Source of the DNA: CAVUFH01 sp963740835
Lineage (GTDB): Bacteria; Actinomycetota; Acidimicrobiia; IMCC26256; PALSA-610
Assembly: GCA_963740835.1 (NCBI GenBank)
Contig: CAVUFH010000001.1
Location: forward strand, 62,001 to 126,000
DNA length: 64,000 bases
Reading direction: 5' to 3'
The notes below the pieces were generated by a model, which did not search any database, was not told where the DNA came from, and worked only from the letters and a program-made list of their open reading frames with translations. The translations under genes and the position numbers were made by a program. Shown here piece by piece: positions 26,267 through 35,000 of the stretch (within the stretch, counting starts at the first letter, position 1; every line of letters begins with the position of its first letter).

Positions 26267-26280
26267 TGACACGCGTGTCA
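26267..26280. promoter_or_regulatory. Perfect operator-like palindrome TGACACGCGTGTCA
   Basis: A perfect 14-bp palindrome between the divergent DUF35 (start 26242) and RNA-ligase-like (start about 26285) genes. On the minus strand it is preceded by T, giving TTGACA as a possible -35 hexamer, so a bound repressor would block the DUF35 promoter. It is the best-preserved of the four related sites in the window. Confidence 0.6.
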
Positions 26281-26284
26281 ACTT

Positions 26285-26797
26285 GTGCGACGATCGGAAC
26301 CCGTGGCCGGTCCGTATCGCCCCCGTCCTGATGACCTCGATGGCGACGGCATCCCGCGCGAGATCACCGGCCTCGTGATACCGGTTCCCGAGGCGCAGCC
26401 CTTTGCGGTGCATCCGCACGTCACGCTGCTCGCGCCGTTCGGGTCCAGGGCCCGCGTCGACGATCCGGCACTGCACGCCGAACTGCTCGGGTTCTTCGGC
26501 GCGGTCGCCGTGTTCGACTTCGCGCTCGTCGAGGTCCGCAAGTTCCCGGCCGGGTTCTTCTACCTCGCACCTGAGCCCGCGGGACGGTTCCGTGACCTCA
26601 CGCACGCGCTGGCGGCGCGCTATCCCGACTTCCCGCCGTACGAGGGTCAGTTCACCGACGTGATCCCGCACCTCACACTCGACGAGGACGCGCACCCCGA
26701 ACCCCTGCCGATCCGAGCGCGCGCGTCCAGCGCCCGCCTCGTCCACTCACACGAGGGCGAGTGGAACGTCGTCGCCTCGTTCGCGTTCGCGGGCTGA
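26285..26797 (+). CDS. 2'-5' RNA ligase / cyclic phosphodiesterase (2H) family protein
   Basis: 170 aa if translation begins at GTG 26285; GTG 26303 (AGPYRPRPD) is an alternative. Two HxT-type motifs define the 2H phosphoesterase fold: HPHVTLLAPFG near residue 44 and VIPHLTLDED near 133. Such proteins hydrolyse or ligate 2',5' bonds or cyclic phosphates in RNA or nucleotides in vitro; their cellular roles are mostly unknown. It abuts the stop of the fused acyl-CoA dehydrogenase without any gap and is the only non-lipid gene in this stretch. Confidence 0.75.
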   Translation: MRRSEPVAGPYRPRPDDLDGDGIPREITGLVIPVPEAQPFAVHPHVTLLAPFGSRARVDDPALHAELLGFFGAVAVFDFALVEVRKFPAGFFYLAPEPAGRFRDLTHALAARYPDFPPYEGQFTDVIPHLTLDEDAHPEPLPIRARASSARLVHSHEGEWNVVASFAFAG

Positions 26798-28915
26798 TCA
26801 GGGATCGCGCGGGAGTCCGAGCAGGCGCTCGGCGATGACGTTGCGCTGGATGTCGCTGGTGCCACCCGCGATCGTCAGGCAGCGGTTGAACAGGAACGAG
26901 CCGACCCACGCGGCCGCGTCGCCGGCGTCGACGGCGGCGTCCGCGCCCATCTCGACCATCCCCACTTCCTGTACGTGCTGGTCGTGCTGCACACCGAGCA
27001 GCTTCCGCACCGCCGCCTCGGAGCCCGACGGATCCGCACCCGCCAGCGCTTGCAGCGTCATACGGAAGCCGAGCACCGCGAGCGCGTGGCCCGTCACCAC
27101 GAGATCGCCGGCGGCAGCGAGTGCGAGCGTGTCGTCCGCCTGCCCGCGCGCTTCGATCGCCCGCAACACGCCGACGACGCCGCCGCCGATCGTGTTGCTC
27201 CCGCCCATGTACACGCGCTCGTTCGCCAGCGTCGTGCGCGCCGCGCGCCAGCCGTCGTTCTCCTGACCCACGAGGCAGTCGTCGGGCACGAAGACGTCGT
27301 CGAAGAACACCTCGTTGAAGAGCGCCTGTCCGGTCAGCTCGCGCAGCGGGCGGATGTCGACACCGGGGGTCCTCATGTCGACCATGAAGCAGGAGATGCC
27401 GTCGTGCTTCGGCTTCTCGGGATCGGTCCGGGCCAGACAGATCCCCCACTGCGCTTCCTTGGCACCCGAGGTCCACACCTTCTGGCCGTTCAGCAGCCAG
27501 CCGCCTTCGATGCGCGTCGCCCGCGTCGACAACGAAGCGAGGTCGGAACCGGCGCCCGGTTCACTGAAGAGCTGGCACCAGAAGATCTCGCCGCGCAGCG
27601 TGGGCAGGATCCACCGGTCCTGCTGCGCGCGCGTCCCATGCACGATCAGGTTCGGGAGGGCCCACGCGCCCACCATGATCCCGGGGCGCAGCACCTTGGC
27701 CGCACGGAACTCCTCTTCGATCACGAGGAGCTCGAGCGCGCCGGCGTCGCGGCCCCACGGGCGTGGCCAGGATGGCGTGATGTAACCCGCGTCGACGAGG
27801 CGGGCACGCTGCTCCGCGGCCGGGAGCGCTTTGACCTCGGCGAGGAACGTACGCAGCTCCGTGCGCATCGCTTCGGCTTCGGCGGGCAGATCGGCACCGA
27901 GCGAACGCCGCCCGCCGGCCATCGCGGCGCGCGCCGCGGTCACGCGCCACTGATCCGGTGATCCGACGAGTTGGTGCAACGTCATGGCCCGGCGCAGGTA
28001 GATGTGCGCGTCGTGCTCCCACGTGAACCCGATGCCGCCGAGTGTCTGGACGCAGTCCTTGCCGTTCCGGAACGCGGCCTCCAGCGCGAGCGCGGCCGCC
28101 GCCGCGATCGCGACCCTCGCGCCGTTGTCTTGATCCCGCACCGCACGCGCCGCGTCCCACGCGGCCGCGCGTGCCAGCTCCGTGCGCGCCAGCATGTCGG
28201 CGCAACGATGCTTGACGCCTTGGAACTGGCCGATCGGGCGTCCGAACTGCACGCGCACCTTCGCATATTCAGCCGCGGTGTCGACGCACCACTGCGCGAT
28301 GCCGACGGCTTCGGCCGCGAGCAGGACCGCGGCGATCTCGTGCACGCGCTCCGTGGTGATCGCAAGCCGTTGCTCGTCCCGCCCGGCTGACGCCGCCACA
28401 TCGATGCGCGCCGCGCGCCGGGTCGGATCGACGCTCTTGCACTCGGTGACCTTCACGTCCGAGACGGGCAGCGCCCGCCACGCACCGTCGACCTCGGCCA
28501 CGATCATGTCCGCGAGCATGCCGCCGAGCACCGGCTCCGAGCCGGTGAGCGCGACTGCGCCGATCGCCGCACCGCTCGCGAGTTGCGGGAGCCACTCGTC
28601 GGCCGCCGGCCCGCCGGCGTCCTGCAGGACCGCGGCCGCGAGCACCGTCGGCAGGTAGGGCCCGGGCGCGGCGGCCCGGCCGAGCTCCTCGAGCACGACC
28701 GCCTGCTCCACGCAGCCGTAGCCGGCGCCACCGTACGTTTCGTCCACATGCAGCCCGAGCCAACCCGGCTCGGCGAGGGCGAACCAGAACTCCGGTCGAT
28801 CGTCGTGCTCCGCGTCGAGCGCGGCACGCGTCACCGCCGGTGGGATCCGGGTCTCGACGAACCGCCGCACGGCCTGGCGCAGGGCATCATGTTCTTCGGT
28901 CAGACCAATGGGCAT
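26798..28915 (-). CDS. Fused double acyl-CoA dehydrogenase (FadE34-like architecture)
   Basis: 705 aa, close to the roughly 710-730 aa of mycobacterial fused ACADs. Residues about 1-325 form one domain set (IGLTEEHDALRQAVRRFVE, YGGAGYGCVEQAVVLEELG, YAKVRVQFGRPIGQFQG, LGGIGFTWEHDAHIYLRRA). Residues about 335-705 form a second with a full active-site series (FSEPGAGSDLASLSTRA, LNGQKVWTSGAKEAQWG, IAGGTSDIQRNVIAERLLGLP). The two halves correspond to the subunits encoded separately at 22587 and 21366. In the known FadE34 (ChsE3) a similar fusion oxidises a steroid side-chain CoA; the substrate here is not shown. An operator-like site lies 22 bases upstream. Confidence 0.92.
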   Translation of the reverse strand: MPIGLTEEHDALRQAVRRFVETRIPPAVTRAALDAEHDDRPEFWFALAEPGWLGLHVDETYGGAGYGCVEQAVVLEELGRAAAPGPYLPTVLAAAVLQDAGGPAADEWLPQLASGAAIGAVALTGSEPVLGGMLADMIVAEVDGAWRALPVSDVKVTECKSVDPTRRAARIDVAASAGRDEQRLAITTERVHEIAAVLLAAEAVGIAQWCVDTAAEYAKVRVQFGRPIGQFQGVKHRCADMLARTELARAAAWDAARAVRDQDNGARVAIAAAAALALEAAFRNGKDCVQTLGGIGFTWEHDAHIYLRRAMTLHQLVGSPDQWRVTAARAAMAGGRRSLGADLPAEAEAMRTELRTFLAEVKALPAAEQRARLVDAGYITPSWPRPWGRDAGALELLVIEEEFRAAKVLRPGIMVGAWALPNLIVHGTRAQQDRWILPTLRGEIFWCQLFSEPGAGSDLASLSTRATRIEGGWLLNGQKVWTSGAKEAQWGICLARTDPEKPKHDGISCFMVDMRTPGVDIRPLRELTGQALFNEVFFDDVFVPDDCLVGQENDGWRAARTTLANERVYMGGSNTIGGGVVGVLRAIEARGQADDTLALAAAGDLVVTGHALAVLGFRMTLQALAGADPSGSEAAVRKLLGVQHDQHVQEVGMVEMGADAAVDAGDAAAWVGSFLFNRCLTIAGGTSDIQRNVIAERLLGLPRDP

Positions 28916-28936
28916 GCCGTCATGCTCGCACGGACC

Positions 28937-28950
28937 TGACAGCGTCGTCA
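28937..28950. promoter_or_regulatory. Operator-like palindrome TGACAGCGTCGTCA
   Basis: A 14-bp TGAC-N6-GTCA site, 22 bases upstream of the fused acyl-CoA dehydrogenase ATG. It has the same arm spacing and distance as the sites at 13029 and 26267 but weaker inner symmetry. Confidence 0.4.
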
Positions 28951-28988
28951 GACTCGGCGGCGCCGTCCCGGACGGCTACGCAACGGCG

Positions 28989-29204
28989 TCACACGAGGCG
29001 TTCGCCGTCGCGCGTGATCGCGATGGCCTGGGTCGGGCATCCCTGCGCGGCGAGCACCACGGTGTCTTCCGGTTGCGCGGCGGGGTCGAGCACCACCGCG
29101 ATGCCCTCGTCGTCGAGATCGAAGACGCCAGGTGCCCAGAACGAGCAATTCCCGGACCCCATGCACAGCTCACGATCGATCGAGATCTCGATGGCCACTG
29201 CCAC
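28989..29204 (-). CDS. [3Fe-4S]-type ferredoxin
   Basis: 71 aa. Starts VAIEISIDRELCMGSGNCSFWAPGVFDL, with Cys near residues 14 and 20 (the usual second Cys position is Ser or Gly), and ends with CPTQAIAI near 56. Three ligand Cys in this spacing are typical of small actinobacterial single-cluster ferredoxins that feed electrons to cytochromes P450 or similar oxygenases. A P450 gene exists in the window at 63281 but is far away. It lies 73 bases upstream of the fused acyl-CoA dehydrogenase on the same strand. Confidence 0.9.
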   Translation of the reverse strand: MAVAIEISIDRELCMGSGNCSFWAPGVFDLDDEGIAVVLDPAAQPEDTVVLAAQGCPTQAIAITRDGERLV

Positions 29205-29225
29205 TCCTCCGGTTCCTGCCGTGGA

Positions 29226-29834
29226 TCACACGCGGTCGGCGGCGCGCCGCGCCAATGCCACCACATCGTCTGGGTGATCGGCGGCATCGACCTGGTCCGC
29301 CTCCGCGACGCCGATGTTGACGGTCGAGTAGCTGATCGTGACCGTCGTGCCTGCTTTCACGAACTGCACGTCCACACCCTGCGCCCCTGTGCCGGTGCGC
29401 ACGAAGGCCTTGTCACCGAGATCGTCGATTGACCGCTCGTCGTCGAACGTGTCGGCACCGTAGAACTGCTCACCGTCATACGCGTGCACCTGGAGCAGAT
29501 GACCGACTTGGTCGTTCGCGCCCGCATCCGCCGCTTCGTAGAGACAGGAGACGCCAAGGGGCACCGGCGACGAGTCCTTCGCCTTCTGCGCGGGCTCGCC
29601 GAACAGCTGCGCGGCATCGTCGACGGTCACGAGCGCGCACGGATTCGGCAGATCGCCGGCGGCACCGTTGCCGTCGGAGATGTTGCCCTGCTTCACCGCC
29701 TTGCGGATCGCGTCGTTCGCGGCCTTGGCATCGTCGTCGTCACCGCCGCACGCGGTCAGGACGAGCACCGCGATCGCGCATGCCGCGAGGACACAGGCGA
29801 TCAGCCGCGACCGGCCGTGAAGAAGTGCGCGCAT
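29226..29834 (-). CDS. Secreted lipoprotein, DUF3558-like
   Basis: 202 aa. The N-terminus is a lipoprotein signal peptide (ARG- and Leu-rich helix ending in the lipobox LTAC, with Cys near residue 29), followed by GGDDDDAK. The mature part has NPCALVTVDDAAQLFGEPAQ and SCLYEA, the Cys pair and DDAAxLFG pattern of DUF3558-like actinobacterial lipoproteins. Function is unknown; anchoring to the outer face of the cytoplasmic membrane is well supported. It lies between the ferredoxin and the FGGY kinase on the same strand without obvious functional link. Confidence 0.75.
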   Translation of the reverse strand: MRALLHGRSRLIACVLAACAIAVLVLTACGGDDDDAKAANDAIRKAVKQGNISDGNGAAGDLPNPCALVTVDDAAQLFGEPAQKAKDSSPVPLGVSCLYEAADAGANDQVGHLLQVHAYDGEQFYGADTFDDERSIDDLGDKAFVRTGTGAQGVDVQFVKAGTTVTISYSTVNIGVAEADQVDAADHPDDVVALARRAADRV

Positions 29835-29865
29835 GACGCAGAGGACGCTACCGGGAGAAGGCGGG

Positions 29866-31206
29866 TCAGCCGGCGATCACCGAGAAGCGCGCGAACCGTT
29901 CGTTCGCGTGCTCGGTCCACGCGGCATCGGGCTCGACGATGCGTTCGGTGCGCGCCCAGCGCGCCGCGTCGGCCATGTCCGTCTCGAAACCTGCCGCCAT
30001 CCGCGCCAAGAACGCGGCACCGAGCGCCCCACCTTCCGGAACCGCCGCGACGTGCACCGGCAGCCCGGTCGCGTCAGCGAGCGCTTCGACCCAACCCTCG
30101 ACACGCGTCCCGCCGCCGGTCGCGACGATGCGCCGCGCCCGCACCGGCGCGGCCTCGACGACGCGGCGGGTGACGAAGCCCGACGCCTCGAACGCGGCGC
30201 GCCGGATCGCGTGCGGTCCGTGGGTCAGGTCCAGGCCGACGAGTTCCGCGCGTCGTGACGCGTCGTTCACCGGTACCCGTTCGCCGCGCGGGTACGGAAC
30301 CCATACCGGGATGTTCTGCGGCACGAGGCGCGCGTCGTCGGCCTCGTCGGGGGCGAGGAAGCGCGACGCCCAACCGAGGAAGAGGCCGCCAGCGTTGCTC
30401 GGGCCGCCGAACAACCACTTCCCACCCGGCGCGGTGTGCGGCACTGAGTAGTACGGCGAGTCGGGGACGAGGTCGGGCAGCACGGCCCACACGATCAACG
30501 TCGTCCCCAGGATCGCGAGCACGTCGCCGACCTCGTCGGCGCCGGCGACGATCTGCTCGGCCATGGCGTCGATCGTGCCGCCTTCGAGCACACAGCCGTC
30601 ATAGCCGGTGACGTCGGCGAGGGGCCGACCGGACATGCCGAACTCCGGCATCTGATCGACGCGCGCGCCGGCCGCGGTGATGAGGTCTTCGTCCCAGCCG
30701 CCGTGCATGCTCATCAGCGGCATCGCGCTGCCGCCCACGGTCGTCGAGATCACCGGCCTGCCGGTGAGCGAGTGGTTGGCGACGGCTTGGGCCATCCAGT
30801 AGCCGCGCGCGTCCGGGCGTTGCTCGGCGTGCCACTGCAAGAACTGCGCGAGCTCGCCGACCTCGGCGTGCGCGCCCACCTGCGCGCGGTGGCCACGCTC
30901 GTCGCCGTAGAGCAACCCCGGCGCGCACGGAACACCGTCGTCGTCCACCGCGGTCAGCGACGGCACCATGGCCGCGACCGAGACGCCACGCGGGGCGATG
31001 TCGCCGAGCGCGGCAAGGGCTCGGCGGGGCCCGTGCCACCACGCCTCGACCGCGTCGTGTTCGAAGCGCAACGGGCTCGGCACGTAGAACTCGTGTGAGA
31101 CGCGCGAGCGGGCGACGACGTTGCCCTCGGCGTCGGCGGCGACGGCCTTCACGGATGACGTGCCGATGTCGATCCCGACCGTCAGCTCGGAGTTGGAAGT
31201 CGGCAT
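29866..31206 (-). CDS. FGGY-family carbohydrate kinase
   Basis: 446 aa from ATG 31206 (MPTSNSELTVGIDIGTSSVKAVAAD, key part GIDIGTSSVKA), the phosphate-1 loop of the actin-like ATPase fold. Further landmarks are LLYGDERGHR near residue 98, ILGTTLIVWAVL near 245 and the adenosine motif VATGGGTRVEGWVEALADATGLPV near 375. Enzymes of this family phosphorylate sugars or polyols such as xylulose, glycerol or ribulose; the particular substrate is not clear. It lies 12 bases after the inositol-phosphatase-family gene, so the two are probably cotranscribed. Confidence 0.9.
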   Translation of the reverse strand: MPTSNSELTVGIDIGTSSVKAVAADAEGNVVARSRVSHEFYVPSPLRFEHDAVEAWWHGPRRALAALGDIAPRGVSVAAMVPSLTAVDDDGVPCAPGLLYGDERGHRAQVGAHAEVGELAQFLQWHAEQRPDARGYWMAQAVANHSLTGRPVISTTVGGSAMPLMSMHGGWDEDLITAAGARVDQMPEFGMSGRPLADVTGYDGCVLEGGTIDAMAEQIVAGADEVGDVLAILGTTLIVWAVLPDLVPDSPYYSVPHTAPGGKWLFGGPSNAGGLFLGWASRFLAPDEADDARLVPQNIPVWVPYPRGERVPVNDASRRAELVGLDLTHGPHAIRRAAFEASGFVTRRVVEAAPVRARRIVATGGGTRVEGWVEALADATGLPVHVAAVPEGGALGAAFLARMAAGFETDMADAARWARTERIVEPDAAWTEHANERFARFSVIAG

Positions 31207-31217
31207 GGAGGCGGACG

Positions 31218-32015
31218 CTACCTGCGGCTGTCGGCGTCGAGCGCGCCGAGGACTTCGGCGTGCAACGAACCGTTCGTGCAGACCAAACTGCCGCCCGCGG
31301 CATCGTCGATGCCGGTGAGCGTGCTCCACTGCCCGCCCGCTTCCGCGACGATCGGGACGAGGGCCGCGACGTCCCACAACGACACGATCGGATCCACGGA
31401 GATGTCGAAGGCACCTTCGGCCACGAGCATGTGCTGCCAGAAGTCGCCGATGCCGCGCGTCCGCCAGCACCGACCGGACAACCGCAGCAAGCTCGATCCG
31501 ATGGGATCGTCCGCGTACCGGGCGGGGTTGTCGAACGCGTAGGAGATCTGCGCGTCCGCGAGCGCACCGATCGACGAAACGTGGATCCGGAGTCCGTTGC
31601 GGAACGCGCCGAGACCCTGTCCGGCCCACCACCGCATGCCGAGGGCAGGCGCCGACACGACACCGACGACGAGCGTGCCCGCGTACTCGAGCCCGATCAG
31701 TGTCGCCCAGATGGGGACGCCGCGCACGTAGTTCTTGGTGCCGTCGATCGGGTCGACGATCCACCGGAAGTCGGAATCCTCGACCAGCACGTCGTCGAAC
31801 TCTTCTCCGACGAACGCGTGCGAGGTCGCCGCCGCGATCCGGGCGCGCAGCGCGAGCTCGACGGCGCGATCCGCTTCACTCACCGGTGTCAGGTCCGGTT
31901 TGGTCTCGACGCGAAGATCATGGGCGCGGAAGCGCGCGGTTGTGATCGCGTCGGCTTCGTCGGCGAGCTCCAAGGCAAGCGCGAGATGCGCCTCCACGGC
32001 GAGGGCGTCGGTCAC
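31218..32015 (-). CDS. Inositol monophosphatase family protein (possible histidinol-phosphatase)
   Basis: 265 aa. Metal-binding motifs are in order: VGEEFDD near residue 70, WIVDPIDGTKNYVRGVPIWAT near 85-105, and WDVAALVPIVAEAGGQWS near 215. These Mg-dependent, Li-sensitive-type phosphatases include inositol phosphatase, fructose bisphosphatase and, in actinobacteria, the HisN histidinol-phosphatase. The FWQHMLVAEG segment favours the HisN-like subgroup, but no other his gene is near, so the name is not used. Divergent from the NAD-glutamate dehydrogenase gene. Confidence 0.85.
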   Translation of the reverse strand: MTDALAVEAHLALALELADEADAITTARFRAHDLRVETKPDLTPVSEADRAVELALRARIAAATSHAFVGEEFDDVLVEDSDFRWIVDPIDGTKNYVRGVPIWATLIGLEYAGTLVVGVVSAPALGMRWWAGQGLGAFRNGLRIHVSSIGALADAQISYAFDNPARYADDPIGSSLLRLSGRCWRTRGIGDFWQHMLVAEGAFDISVDPIVSLWDVAALVPIVAEAGGQWSTLTGIDDAAGGSLVCTNGSLHAEVLGALDADSRR

Positions 32016-32071
32016 GGGTTAGAACGTACCGACCCGAGTGCCGGGGCGCGGGACCGGGGTAGGGTCGCAGC

Positions 32072-35000
32072 GTGGTGTCCTCGGGGGACCAAGAGTTCGA
32101 AGCGTTTCACCGGAGCTACTACGCGCAAGTGCCGGCCGAGGACCTCGAACACCGGAATGCCGACGAGCTGCGTGCCGTCGCCCGTTGCCACTGGGACCTC
32201 GCACAGCAGCGCGCACCTGGTTCCGCGACCGTCCGCGTGTTCGCGCCGAAGCGCGCGGAGGACGGGTGGGAAGCCGGGCACACGATCGTCCAGATCGTGA
32301 ACGACGACATGCCGTTCCTGGTCGATTCGGTGACGATGGAGCTCGAGCGCCACGACCTCGGATTGCACTTGGTGGTGCACCCGATCGTGCGGGTGCGCCG
32401 TGATTCTGCCGGCCAGTTGCTCGGTCTCGCGACCGGAGGCCGCGATGATCCGGATGGACGCGAGGCGACGGTGCTCGAGTCCTTCCTCTACGTCGAAGTC
32501 GACCGCGAGACCGACCCGGCGCTGATCGCGGGGCTCACGACCGATCTCGAACGGGTACTCGGCGACGTGCGAGCCGCAACCGAGGACTGGCTGAAGATGC
32601 TCGCCCGCCTGCGGCAGGTCGTCGAGGAGCTCCGGAACGCGCCGCCGGCGATCGACACCGAGGACCTGGCCGAAGGAACCGAGTTCCTGCAGTGGATGGG
32701 CGACCAGCACTTCACGTTCCTCGGCTGCCGGAGCTACGACCTCCTGCGCGAGAACGCCGAGGACGTCCTGCGCGCGGTTCCCGGTACGGGGCTCGGCATC
32801 CTGCGCGGTGGTTCGGTGGGCGCGTCACGCAGCTTCGCCGCACTGCCGCCCGACATCCGGGCACGCGCACGCGAGCGCAGCCTGCTCGTGCTGACGAAGG
32901 CGAACCGGCGCTCGACCGTGCACCGGCCGACGTATCTCGACTATGTCGGCGTGCGTCGCTTCGACGAAAACGGCGAGGTCGTCGGCGAGCACCGCTTTCT
33001 CGGACTGTTCACGTCGTCGGCATACAACGCGAACCCGATCGACGTGCCGCTGCTCCGTCGCAAGGTCGCGGCCCTGATCGAACGGGCCGGGTTCCTCCCA
33101 GCCAGCCACGATCAGAAGGACCTGATCGCGATCCTGGAGTCGTACCCGCGCGACGATCTCTTCCAGATCAGTGTCGAGTCGCTCTATGCGAATGCGATGG
33201 GGATCCTCCGGCTCCAGGAGCGGCGGCACGTCCGCATCTTCTTGAACCGCGAGGTGTACGGCCGCTTCGTGTCGTGCATCGTGTTCCTGCCGCGCGATCG
33301 CTACACCACGCCGGTACGCACGCAGATCGCCGCGATCCTCACGGAGGCCTTTCAAGCACAGAGCCACGAGTGGAACGTGCGGCTCGGCGAGTCGGTACTC
33401 GCGCGGCTCCATTTCGTCCTCCACGTCGACCCGCGCCATCCGCTGCCGTCCGACCTCGAAGCGCTCGAAACCGAAGTCGCGGCGGCAACGCGCGCGTGGG
33501 TCGACGACTTCCGCGAGACGCTCATCGCGACCCGTGGCGAAGAGACGGCGCTCGACGTGCTGCACGAGTGGGGCGACGCGTTCCCCGCGGCGTACCGCGA
33601 CGACTTCGACGCGACCGAGACGATGGCCGATCTCGTACTGCTCCAGTCGCTCGCCGCGGAGCGTGCGCTCGCGGTGCGCCTCTCCCCTCGTGACGCGCAG
33701 TACGCCGACCTGAAGCTCTATGGCGCGGGCACGCAGCCGTCGCTCTCCGACGTGCTCCCCAGCCTGACGAACATGGGCGTCACCGTCGACGACGAACGCC
33801 CGTACGACATCCAACCCCGCGGGTTGCCGCGCCGCTGGATCAAGCACTTCCGGCTACGCGTCCCGCCGCATGCGATCGCGACCGGGGCGGTCGGCGACCT
33901 CTTCGAGGACGCGTTCCTCGCGGTGCTGTCGGGCGCGGTCGAAGACGACGGCTTCAACCGACTCGTCCTCCTCGCCGGGCTCTCGTGGCGCGAGGTAACG
34001 CTGCTGCGCGCGTACAGCCGCTACCTCCGCCAGATCGGCACGTTGTACAGCCAGACATACGTGTCCGAAGCGCTCGCCGCGCATCCCGACATCGCCCGCG
34101 CGCTCGTCGAGCTGTTCGTGAACCGCCTCGATCCCTGGCTCGACGGCCAGGGGGACACCGACCGCCTCGTCGACCAGCTCGAAGCCGCGCTGGATGCGGT
34201 GACGGCGCTCGACGAGGACCGAATCCTGCGCAGCGTCATGCACCTGGTGCTGGCGACGTTGCGCACCAACTGGTTCCAGGCCGCGCCCGGTGACCCACCG
34301 CCGACGCGCGTGGTCGTGAAGCTCGACCCGACCCGCATCCCGGATGCACCCCTGCCCCGCCCCTTGTACGAGATCTTCGTGTACGCGCCTCGGTTCGAGG
34401 CGTTGCACCTGCGCGCCGGACGCGTCGCGCGCGGCGGTATCCGATGGTCGGACCGGCGCGAGGACTTCCGCACCGAGATCCTCGGGCTCATGAAGGCACA
34501 GCGCGTGAAGAACGTGGTCATCGTGCCGAGCGGCGCCAAGGGCGGGTTCGTCCTGAAGCGGCCGCCCGCGGATCGCGACGCGCTCGCGGCCGAGGTCGAG
34601 GCGTGCTACCGGGAGTTCATGGGTGGGCTTCTCGACGTGACCGACAACCTGCACGATGGCACGGTCGTGCCGCCGCCCCGTGTCGTGCGCTACGACGGCG
34701 ACGACCCGTATCTCGTCGTCGCGGCCGACCGTGGCACTGCCACGTTCTCCGACATCGCCAACGAGATCGCGACCGCGCGCGGCTTCTGGCTCGGCGATGC
34801 CTTCGCGTCGGGCGGTTCGACCGGCTACGACCACAAGAAGATGGGTATCACCGCCCGCGGCGCGTGGGTGTCGGTGACCCGCCACTTCCGGGAGCTCGGC
34901 ATCGACGTCCAGAACACCGACTTCACGGTGCTCGGCATCGGCGACATGTCCGGCGACGTGTTCGGCAACGGCATGTTGCTGTCGCGCCACATCCGGCTGG